Part shown: positions 1-4,842 of the stretch, piece by piece
Layout: each line of letters opens with the position of its first letter
How positions within the stretch are numbered: position 1 is the stretch's first letter
Assembly: GCA_016789625.1 (NCBI GenBank)
Contig: JAEUQS010000037.1
Coordinates: 1-6,368 of the forward strand
Direction of reading: 5' to 3'
DNA from: Acidobacteriota bacterium
GTDB taxonomy: Bacteria > Acidobacteriota > Thermoanaerobaculia > UBA5066
DNA: 6,368 nucleotides
Translations under genes and position numbers: made by a program
The notes under the pieces: generated by a model
Databases searched by the model: none
Seen by the model: only the letters and a program-made list of their open reading frames with translations
What the model was told of the DNA's origin: nothing

Positions 1-90
1 GCTGCCGCCCGTGCCGATCAGTGCCAGGAGCTCGTAGCCGGAGACCTGGGGAGCCTGAAAGTGAGGCTCCGCGCCTTCGGCGCTGCGCAC
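1..90 (-). CDS. Serine/threonine protein kinase (Hanks type), N-terminal fragment
   Basis: This is the first 30 codons of a gene that continues beyond the left edge of the window. Translation on the minus strand from a GTG at 90-88 gives a short polar leader and then the segment GYELLALIGTGGS (residues 18-30). This is the usual opening of a bacterial eukaryotic-type kinase: a beta-1 strand followed by the glycine-rich ATP-binding loop (G26-T-G28-G29). The family phosphorylates Ser/Thr on protein targets using ATP. The ATP-anchoring lysine, the HRD-type catalytic loop and the DFG motif would lie outside the window. The start is uncertain. GTG at 90 is the only ATG/GTG/TTG codon between an in-frame stop at 201-199 and the kinase motif, although a CTG at 105-103, overlapping the upstream stop, is also in frame. 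The gene follows the zinc-ribbon/pseudopilin-like gene after only 11 bases on the same strand, so the two are probably co-transcribed. The family call rests on one motif. Confidence 0.72.
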   Translation of the reverse strand, partial: MRSAEGAEPHFQAPQVSGYELLALIGTGGS

Positions 91-101
91 CGGCGTCGTG
101 G

Positions 102-713
102 TCAGGGGCTCGCCCAGACGACGTCGTCCGAGTCTCCCGCCTTCCCGTTCGGGCCGCCCGACCGGAGCTCGCAGCCGTCGAAGAGGGGCTGGCCGCCGTC
201 ACTCACCGCGCCGGGGCCCGTGCGCGGCTTCAGCGCTTTGTACACGATGGGGTTTCCCCAGCCGTCGTTGCGGAAGGGATCGGTGATGGGACCGAAGCGG
301 CGCTCGACTTCCGACAGCGCGGGGGGATAGCCGCCGTTCTCGCCCTCGTAGATCTCGACGAGCTTCACGATGCGGCGCATGTTGTCGCCCGTCGTCGCCT
401 TCTGGTTGCCGCGGAACATCACGAAGAACCCCAGGAGCGCCGTTCCCACGATGATGCCGAAGAGGATCTTCCGAGGGGTGATCTCGATACCGTAGCGCTC
501 GAGGATTCCCTCGGCCTCTTCGATCTCGGCGGAAGCGGGCGCTGCCGGCGCGGGCGCTCGCGGTGCGGGCGCCGGCCGTGGGGCACCGAGCGGCTTCCGG
601 CAGAACTCGCAGCTCTTCGCGGCGGGCGCGTTCGCCCAGCCGCACCCGGGACACGGAATGCTCGGAGCCGAGGCTCCGGAAGACGTCGACCCCTTGGGAT
701 TCGCGTCGGCCAT
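102..713 (-). CDS. Zinc-ribbon, single-pass membrane protein with GspG-like pseudopilin domain
   Basis: The protein has 203 residues. Residues 21-38 form a zinc ribbon with two CxxC knuckles (C21, C24, C35, C38). A Pro/Ala-rich linker spans about 44-62. One hydrophobic helix spans about 83-100. The C-terminal region (about 109-203) resembles the globular domain of type II secretion major pseudopilins: an NMRRIVKLVEIYEGENGGYP helix start, a GWGNPIVY motif and an acidic tail (GPNGKAGDSDD) like the calcium-binding end of GspG. A class III prepilin leader (the G/FTLIE-type cleavage motif) is absent, so this is probably not a true assembled pilin. The zinc ribbon would be cytoplasmic and the GspG-like domain outside the membrane; that topology is inferred. 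I chose ATG 713-711. The frame stays open to an ATG at 803, but that extension would run across the divergent neighbour's start. It probably forms an operon with the downstream kinase. Its role is unknown. Confidence 0.82.
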   Translation of the reverse strand: MADANPKGSTSSGASAPSIPCPGCGWANAPAAKSCEFCRKPLGAPRPAPAPRAPAPAAPASAEIEEAEGILERYGIEITPRKILFGIIVGTALLGFFVMFRGNQKATTGDNMRRIVKLVEIYEGENGGYPPALSEVERRFGPITDPFRNDGWGNPIVYKALKPRTGPGAVSDGGQPLFDGCELRSGGPNGKAGDSDDVVWASP

Positions 714-753
714 GGCGCTGTGGGTGAATGATAATCCCGCGAGGAGCCGGCCG
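714..753. promoter_or_regulatory. Divergent intergenic region with overlapping -10-like elements
   Basis: This 40-base gap separates two divergent zinc-ribbon genes and is locally AT-rich in otherwise GC-rich DNA. The stretch ATGATAAT (728-735) reads as GATAAT on the plus strand (730-735) and as TATCAT on the minus strand (733-728). Each is one mismatch from the sigma-70 -10 consensus. Start sites about 7 bases downstream would give leaders of roughly 12 bases (plus) and 8 bases (minus). I see no convincing -35 hexamer on either strand. Overlapping back-to-back -10 elements would make the two promoters mutually exclusive on a single DNA molecule. This is an inference from sequence only. Confidence 0.35.
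741..746 (+). promoter_or_regulatory. Ribosome binding site GAGGAG
   Basis: A purine-rich GAGGAG lies 7 bases before the ATG at 754. It decides the start of the plus-strand zinc-ribbon gene in favour of that ATG rather than the open-frame extension back to 658, which would overlap the divergent gene. It is one of the few recognisable Shine-Dalgarno sequences in the window. Confidence 0.55.
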
Positions 754-1128
754 ATGAAGGTCGCCGCGATCTGCCCCACGTGCTCGAGGCCCGCGTCCAC
801 CAAGGGACGCTCCGTGTGCCTCTACTGTGGAGCGCCGCTTCAGCCCGTCGTGACCGGAAAGGTCTCCGCGGCGCAGAGCGGAATCGCGATCGACGTGCCC
901 CCCGAGCTTCGGCGGGAGGCCCGGGCGAGCGCGGCCCCCGTCGCCATCTCCGTCCCCGTCGTTCCCGTGCCGCGTCCGTCCCTCTGGCGCGCGCTCGGCG
1001 ACAGGCCCCTCGTGGCCGCGCTCCTGTGGTGCCTCGGCGTCGGCGCCGCGATCCTGTTCCTGGGTTCGTTCATCGCGGAGCAGCAGGACCGGGCGAAACG
1101 TCCCCAGACGACGCGCCGGGTCCGCTGA
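754..1128 (+). CDS. Small zinc-ribbon protein with C-terminal membrane helix
   Basis: The protein has 124 residues. It opens with a zinc ribbon of two CxxC pairs (C7/C10 and C22/C25, in CPTC and CLYCG contexts). A Val/Pro-rich linker of about 50 residues follows, then one hydrophobic segment (about 86-106) and a short basic tail. It is most likely an inner-membrane protein with its zinc ribbon in the cytoplasm. The ribbon-linker-helix layout parallels the divergently transcribed neighbour, but no GspG-like domain follows the helix here. Such ribbons usually mediate protein or nucleic-acid contacts. I do not recognise a characterised family and assign no function. The start is supported by GAGGAG at 741-746. 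The last 59 bases overlap the 3' end of the opposing PEGA-like gene. Confidence 0.75.
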   Translation: MKVAAICPTCSRPASTKGRSVCLYCGAPLQPVVTGKVSAAQSGIAIDVPPELRREARASAAPVAISVPVVPVPRPSLWRALGDRPLVAALLWCLGVGAAILFLGSFIAEQQDRAKRPQTTRRVR

Positions 1129-1432
1129 CGCGCTGGAATCTCAGGTACAGAGGCCCGGCGCCGAGGACGAAGATCATCCAGCTCATGAAGCCGGGGCGGT
1201 TCGCCGCGGCCAGCTTCACCTCTTCACCCGGCGCGACCTCGATCTCCAGCGACTTCCGGAACATCGTGTTGTCCGCCTTCACCCGATGCCTCCCCGGCGG
1301 CACGTCCCGCACGACCGTGTCGCCGACGGCCAGCTGGGCGACGCGATCTCCGTCCACGTCGATCACGATGCGGCGCTGACCCACGTCGTCGGCGTCGGTC
1401 CTCGTCACGGTGATCCGGCCGCTCGGGCTCAT
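1070..1432 (-). CDS. PEGA-like beta-rich protein with C-terminal membrane segment
   Basis: The protein has 120 residues from ATG 1432-1430. Residues 6-76 look like a small beta-sandwich: alternating hydrophobic strands, a central DVDGDRVAQLAVGD turn and the DVPPGRHRVKA motif (residues 43-53). This is the pattern of PEGA-like and related small proteins in which a ligand-like 'ornament' sequence ends in a PPG-H turn. A hydrophobic stretch (about 82-98, GFMSWMIFVLGAGPLYL) follows and is probably a membrane anchor, then a Gly/Pro/Ser-rich tail. There is no signal peptide. The ATG overlaps the stop of the preceding small ORF as ATGA, which suggests translational coupling. An in-frame ATG at 1519 would add 29 residues of poor quality, so I prefer 1432. 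Its 3' end overlaps the convergent zinc-ribbon gene. Its function is unknown. The family resemblance is my own reading and is not certain. Confidence 0.65.
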   Translation of the reverse strand: MSPSGRITVTRTDADDVGQRRIVIDVDGDRVAQLAVGDTVVRDVPPGRHRVKADNTMFRKSLEIEVAPGEEVKLAAANRPGFMSWMIFVLGAGPLYLRFQRVSGPGASSGDVSPGPAAPR

Positions 1433-1623
1433 GGCGCCTGGGCCGACCGTCCGGTGGCGGAGTAACCGGTCGGAATCCAGGGCAGCAGCTCGGGCGCGCT
1501 CTCCGAAGTCGACCGCCATTGCCTCACCCGTTCGCGTCCCCCGGCGCTCGATCCTTCGAGGGCTGCGAGCGCCGAAACGGGATCGAGCTGCAGGCTCGCC
1601 TTCGGCAGGTAATCGGGAGCCAT
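1429..1623 (-). CDS. Possible 64-residue coupled micro-protein
   Basis: This small ORF fills the gap between the acyl-CoA dehydrogenase and the PEGA-like gene. Its ATG (1623-1621) shares a base with the dehydrogenase stop (TGATG), and its own TGA (1431-1429) overlaps the next ATG as ATGA. That double coupling, together with mostly G/C-ending codons in the first half, is the case for a real gene. The product begins MAPDYLPKASLQLDPVSALA and has an Arg-rich middle and a C-terminal part containing ELLPWIPTGYSATG. I see no membrane segment, cysteine motif or recognised domain. An upstream GTG at 1632 is possible. The competing explanation is that this is untranslated spacer, or that the PEGA-like gene starts upstream at 1519 in the other frame. 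Chance alone could produce such an ORF in GC-rich DNA. Confidence 0.45.
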   Translation of the reverse strand: MAPDYLPKASLQLDPVSALAALEGSSAGGRERVRQWRSTSESAPELLPWIPTGYSATGRSAQAP

Positions 1624-3413
1624 CAGAACCACGAGGGGCGCATCGTCAGGTAGCTGTCCTCGTTCTCACGGCACAGGGTCACGAGCGCCGGGACGCGCGG
1701 AAGCTCGGTTCGCAGCCAGTACTGCGCGGCGGCCAGCTTTCCTTCCAGGAAGTCCCGCTCGGAAGAGCCCGAGGCCATCGCCTCCCGCGCCGCGGCCGCC
1801 TGGAGCAGCCACTGCCAGGCGATCACCGTGGTGGAGAAGAGCTCCAGGTAGTCGGCCGAGTGGCAGAGCATGCCCTCGACGTCGCCCGAGCGGCCCCGCT
1901 GGGCCAGCTCCTTCGTGAGCTCGGAGACCTCGACCGCGGCTCCGGTGAGCGCCCCGATCCAGGACGCCGCGACGCCTGCCGCGGCCGCGCGTTCGCAGGT
2001 ACGCGCGATCTCCTCGGCGAAGGCCCGCATCGCGGCCCCGTTGTGAGCGACCACCTTGCGGCCCAGGAGATCGAGTCCCTGGATCCCGGTGGTTCCCTCA
2101 TGGATCGAGTTGAGCTTCTGCTCGCGGAAGAAGATCTCGGGCAGGTATTCGCTCGTGTAGCCGTAGCCGCCGTGGATCTGGAGCGCCAGCACCGTCGACT
2201 CGAAGCCCTTTTCCGCGGGAAACGACTTCGTCACCGGAGTCAGGAGATCGAGCAGCACCTGGGCATGCTGGCGCTCGCCTTCGGTTGCGGCGTGCGACGC
2301 GCGGTCGGCGTAGAGGGCGGTCTGGAGGAGCAGCGACATGCCGCCCTCCACGATGGCCTTCTGCCGGAGCAGCATGCGCCTTACGTCGGCGTGCTCGATG
2401 ATGGGCACCTGCGGGAGCTGCGGGTCCTTGCTCGTCGCGAGGCGTCCCTGAGGCCGTTCCCGCGCGTAGCCGAGACTTTCGTGGTACGCGACGGACGCCG
2501 TCGCGACGCCGTTCGCGCCCACCATGATGCGGGCCTCGTTCATCATCTGGAACATGCAGGAGATGCCCTGGTGCGGCGCTCCCACGAGCCATCCCCGACA
2601 GTCTCCGCCCTCTCCGAGGCTCAGCACCACGCTCGGAAGCGCCTTCCAGCCGATCTTGTGGATGAGCCCCGAGACCCCAACGTCGTTCGGCTCGAGGCCG
2701 CTCACCCCGAACCGCAGTCGAGGCACGAGGAAGAGGCTCACGCCGCGGATTCCCGAGGGTGCCCCCTCGATGCGCGCGAGCACCATGTGGACGATGTTCT
2801 CCGAGAGGTCCTGGTCGCCTCCGGAGATGAAGATCTTCGAGCCCGAAATCAGGTAGTGGTCGCCAGCGGGCCTGGCCCGGGTCGACACGTCGGCGAGGCT
2901 GGAGCCCGCGTGCGGCTCGGTGAGCGCCATGGTGCCGGTGAACCGGCCTTCGTGCATCGGCTCGAGGTAGAGGGCCTTGAGAGCTTCGCTTCCGAATTCC
3001 TCGATGAGGTGCGCCGCGCCCGCGGTGAGGCCCGGGAAGCCGAAGAGCGCCGGATTCGCGGCCATGAGGTAGAGGCTCGCCGCGGTGGAGATCGCGAGCG
3101 GCAGCTGCTGGCCGCCCACCTCGAAGGGGCGGGCCGCGGCGATGACGCCCATCTCGCGCAGCTTCGGCCAGAGCGTGTGGAGGCGCGGGCTCACGAGCAC
3201 CCGGCCGTCCACGAGCCGGGGCGGATCCTCGTCGAGCGCGCGGGTCGCGGGGAACACGGCCTCACGGGCGAAACGCGCCGCCACGCTCACGAAGGCGTCG
3301 AACGTCTCGCGCGAGTGCTCCTCGAAATGCGGCAGCCCGAGCAGCGATTCCGCGCCGAGAACGCCGTAGAGGGTGAAGGCCACGTCGCGGTCGTCGAGCA
3401 GCGGATTCGTCAC
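1623..3413 (-). CDS. Acyl-CoA dehydrogenase, long DmdC/FadE-like type
   Basis: This is a flavoprotein of 596 residues that would oxidise an acyl-CoA to the trans-2-enoyl-CoA in the cytoplasm, passing electrons to ETF. Domains in order are an N-terminal extension (MTNPLLDDRDVAFTLY) typical of the 600-residue subfamily, an alpha-helical domain, the middle beta domain with TEPHAGSS (165-172) and GSKIFISGG (191-199), and the C-terminal helical domain with NEARIMVGANG (292-302). LQIHGGYGYTSEYLPE spans 411-426, and IHEGTTGIQGLDLLGRK (437-453) carries E439 at the catalytic-base position. An extra C-terminal helical region (about 465-590) matches the DmdC-like subfamily, which includes methylmercaptopropionyl-CoA dehydrogenase and many enzymes of unknown substrate, so specificity cannot be assigned. 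Length and motifs are intact. The start is GTG (3413-3411), with no in-frame ATG just upstream. It is divergent from a secreted DUF4440-like gene 24 bases away and is followed by two possibly coupled small genes. Confidence 0.95.
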   Translation of the reverse strand: MTNPLLDDRDVAFTLYGVLGAESLLGLPHFEEHSRETFDAFVSVAARFAREAVFPATRALDEDPPRLVDGRVLVSPRLHTLWPKLREMGVIAAARPFEVGGQQLPLAISTAASLYLMAANPALFGFPGLTAGAAHLIEEFGSEALKALYLEPMHEGRFTGTMALTEPHAGSSLADVSTRARPAGDHYLISGSKIFISGGDQDLSENIVHMVLARIEGAPSGIRGVSLFLVPRLRFGVSGLEPNDVGVSGLIHKIGWKALPSVVLSLGEGGDCRGWLVGAPHQGISCMFQMMNEARIMVGANGVATASVAYHESLGYARERPQGRLATSKDPQLPQVPIIEHADVRRMLLRQKAIVEGGMSLLLQTALYADRASHAATEGERQHAQVLLDLLTPVTKSFPAEKGFESTVLALQIHGGYGYTSEYLPEIFFREQKLNSIHEGTTGIQGLDLLGRKVVAHNGAAMRAFAEEIARTCERAAAAGVAASWIGALTGAAVEVSELTKELAQRGRSGDVEGMLCHSADYLELFSTTVIAWQWLLQAAAAREAMASGSSERDFLEGKLAAAQYWLRTELPRVPALVTLCRENEDSYLTMRPSWF

Positions 3414-3437
3414 CGCGATGACGTTAGCATTCCGCTC
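3414..3437. promoter_or_regulatory. 24-base divergent gap, possible leaderless promoter pair
   Basis: Only 24 bases separate the GTG of the acyl-CoA dehydrogenase from the ATG of the DUF4440-like gene. The plus strand contains TAGCAT (3425-3430), about 7 bases before the ATG at 3438. The minus strand contains TAACGT (3426-3421), about 7 bases before the GTG at 3413. A TAnnnT hexamer at that distance is what leaderless transcripts would show. No Shine-Dalgarno sequence is visible on either side, which fits that idea. There is no room for -35 elements outside the coding regions. The evidence is short motifs only. Confidence 0.3.
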
Positions 3438-3902
3438 ATGCGCGCTTTCCTCGTTGCCGCCTGCCTCCTCCTCTCGGGAACCGTGTCCGCACAGACGCCG
3501 CTCCCCAGCGTGCCCCTCCCGCCGGACCTCGACCGCGTTCTCAGGGACTACGAGACCTCCTGGGCGAAGAAGGACGCCGCCGGCCTCGCCGGGCTCTTCG
3601 CCGAGGACGGGTTCGTGCTGCAGGGCGGCCGCCCGCCGATCCGGGGCCGGGCCGCGATCCAGGGCGCTTACGCGGGCTCGGGCGGTCCGCTCTCGCTGCG
3701 CGCCCTCGCGTTCGCCGTCGAGGGGCCGGTGGGATACATCATCGGCGCCTACGCTGCCAAGGCCGGCGATCCGGACGACGGCAAGTTCACGCTCACGCTG
3801 CGAAAGGGCGCCGACGGAAAGTGGCTGATCTTCTCGGACATGGACAACGGCAGCCGGCCGCGTCCCGGTCCGCCGCCTCCGTCACCGACTCCGAAGCCCT
3901 GA
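3438..3902 (+). CDS. Secreted DUF4440/SnoaL-like (NTF2-fold) protein
   Basis: The protein has 154 residues. Residues 1-19 are a classical Sec signal peptide: an Arg after the start, the hydrophobic core FLVAACLLLSG, and the cleavage context VSA-Q. The mature part resembles the DUF4440/SnoaL-like NTF2 fold. A helix contains YETSWAKKDAAGLAGLFAEDG (about 38-58), then GGRPPIRGRAAIQGAY (63-78), and the fold ends in strands around FTLTLRKGADGKWLIFSDMDN (117-137). A proline-rich tail (PRPGPPPPSPTPKP) follows. The protein would be periplasmic or secreted. Members of this fold include enzymes and non-catalytic binding proteins, so no reaction can be named. The reading frame is open far upstream (to 1410) across the antisense of the dehydrogenase. 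The signal peptide fixes the real start at ATG 3438. It ends 2 bases before the stop of the convergent 143-residue gene. Confidence 0.85.
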   Translation: MRAFLVAACLLLSGTVSAQTPLPSVPLPPDLDRVLRDYETSWAKKDAAGLAGLFAEDGFVLQGGRPPIRGRAAIQGAYAGSGGPLSLRALAFAVEGPVGYIIGAYAAKAGDPDDGKFTLTLRKGADGKWLIFSDMDNGSRPRPGPPPPSPTPKP

Positions 3903-3904
3903 TC

Positions 3905-4336
3905 TCAGAGCATCCGGAGGAGCGAGGCCTTGCGCCGTTCGTAGGGCAGACCCAGCCCCAGATCGAGCGCGAGATCGCAGAGGCGCACGGCCTCCTCGAA
4001 CTCGGCCCGGTCGCTCCGTAACGCGATACCGCGTTCCAGGAAGCGCAGCTCGGGGAGCTCCTTCGTGAGCCGTCTCCCCATCTCCTCCCGCGCGACCGCG
4101 ATGTAGCCCTCGGCCTTCCCGAGGGCGTCGAGCGCGACGTCTTCGTCGGGAGACTCGCCCGCGAGGAGCGCGTACGCGAAGAACTTCACCGCGTTCGGCA
4201 TCGAATCGGAGGAGTCGATCGCGCGGCCCACGTACTTGGCCCCTTCGTTCCTCAGGGATGCCTCGCGGAAGCCGGAGAGGAGGTCGTCGAGGCGATCCTC
4301 GGTGCTCTTGCGGATGGGCTCGAGTCGCTTTGCCAT
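3905..4336 (-). CDS. Hypothetical helical cytoplasmic protein, 143 residues
   Basis: I do not recognise this gene. The product is charged and appears entirely alpha-helical, with no signal peptide, membrane segment or cysteine pattern. Features include an Arg/Asp-rich N-terminus, VKFFAYALLAGESPDEDVALDALGKAEGYIAVA (about 50-82) and a C-terminal helix pair (RAEFEEAVRLCDLALDLGLGLPYERR). The spacing is reminiscent of a short TPR-like helical hairpin, but this is weak. The first 31 codons have G or C in the third position in about 26 cases, so the ATG at 4336 is supported even though it lies 85 bases inside the ExbD-like reading frame. An internal ATG at 4201 is the alternative and would remove the overlap. 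It follows the ExbD-like gene on the same strand and probably shares its transcript. Confidence 0.75.
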   Translation of the reverse strand: MAKRLEPIRKSTEDRLDDLLSGFREASLRNEGAKYVGRAIDSSDSMPNAVKFFAYALLAGESPDEDVALDALGKAEGYIAVAREEMGRRLTKELPELRFLERGIALRSDRAEFEEAVRLCDLALDLGLGLPYERRKASLLRML

Positions 4337-4794
4337 TTGGCGGAGGGTAGCTCAGCGCTTGATCGTGGCTGCGCACCTTCCTTCTGCGAGATGAGGAAGA
4401 GCGTGGCGAAGCCTGCCTTCCTCACCGTGGCGAGGACCGGTCTCACGTCACCGGTCGACAGCTCGGCGTCGGCCGCGAGCAGGACCTGCGCGCCCGGATT
4501 GCGCTCGTAGGCTTCGCGGAGGCTGGCTTCCAGCTCGGATTCCACGAGCCAATGTGGCTCCGCCCCTTCGCTCCCGAGCCAGGTCGTCCCGTCCTGCCGC
4601 AGCTCGAGGTGGATCTTTTTCGACTCCTTCGAGAGCTTCATGGGGTCCTCGGTCTTCGGCGGCTTCACCTTCGCGAGGAGCGGGACGACGACCATCGAGA
4701 TGATGAGGAGGACGAGACAGACGTCCACGAGCGGCGTGACGTTCATGTCGCCGCGGGGCTGCTCGACGCGCGGGCCGGCCTTGATGCGTCTCAT
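4252..4794 (-). CDS. ExbD/TolR-family biopolymer transport protein
   Basis: The protein has 180 residues. It has a short basic cytoplasmic N-terminus, then DMNVTPLVDVCLVLLIISMV (16-35), the family signature, which contains the single membrane helix (about 20-40). D24 matches the proton-channel aspartate of ExbD/TolR. A periplasmic domain follows, including VLLAADAELSTGDVRPVLATVRKAGFATLFLISQ (about 104-137). Such proteins pair with an ExbB/TolQ/MotA-type partner to couple proton flow to outer-membrane transport or envelope maintenance. No partner is in the window; the next gene upstream is divergent. I chose ATG 4794, directly before MRRIKAG and the signature, because further upstream the frame is only antisense to the RNase. 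Homologues usually end near residue 135-145. The remaining tail is low-complexity and overlaps the next gene, so it is either an extended tail or the result of a frameshift. Confidence 0.9.
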   Translation of the reverse strand: MRRIKAGPRVEQPRGDMNVTPLVDVCLVLLIISMVVVPLLAKVKPPKTEDPMKLSKESKKIHLELRQDGTTWLGSEGAEPHWLVESELEASLREAYERNPGAQVLLAADAELSTGDVRPVLATVRKAGFATLFLISQKEGAQPRSSAELPSAKWQSDSSPSARAPRIASTTSSPASARHP

Positions 4795-4842
4795 GCTTCC
4801 ATCGATCGCGCGGCAGACGGAAAGTTCCCCGATACTTCCGGG
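4795..4842. promoter_or_regulatory. Divergent intergenic region, exbD-like and RNB genes
   Basis: This is a 48-base gap between divergent starts. On the plus strand GATACT (4831-4836) lies about 7 bases before the ATG at 4843. It matches the -10 consensus at four of six positions, and its placement would give a leaderless RNase transcript. No Shine-Dalgarno sequence is visible before 4843. On the minus strand GGAAGC abuts the ExbD start too closely to be a standard ribosome site. No -35 element is evident. Confidence 0.28.

Noticed and set aside
21..731. Plus-strand 236-codon frame over the zinc-ribbon/GspG-like gene
   Set aside because: It is antisense to a gene with clear zinc-ribbon, membrane-helix and GspG-like features. 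The translation is Arg/Gly/Ala-rich with no motif.
714..803. N-terminal extension of the GspG-like gene to an ATG at 803
   Set aside because: It would overlap the divergent gene, whose start has a good ribosome site, and the 30 extra residues show no pattern tied to the zinc ribbon.
1410..3437. Plus-strand open frame of about 676 codons across the dehydrogenase, in frame with the DUF4440-like gene
   Set aside because: It is the antisense of a well-conserved acyl-CoA dehydrogenase. Its translation is Arg/His/Glu-rich with no domain, and high GC keeps such frames open. The signal peptide at 3438 marks the real start.
3895..3912. Search for a bidirectional terminator between the DUF4440-like and 143-residue genes
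   Set aside because: The stops are 2 bases apart and no GC hairpin with flanking T/A runs is visible there.
4792..4802. Three-codon mini-ORF (ATG GAA GCA TGA) overlapping the ExbD start
   Set aside because: It is a possible leader peptide, but there is no ribosome site and an ORF this short arises easily by chance.
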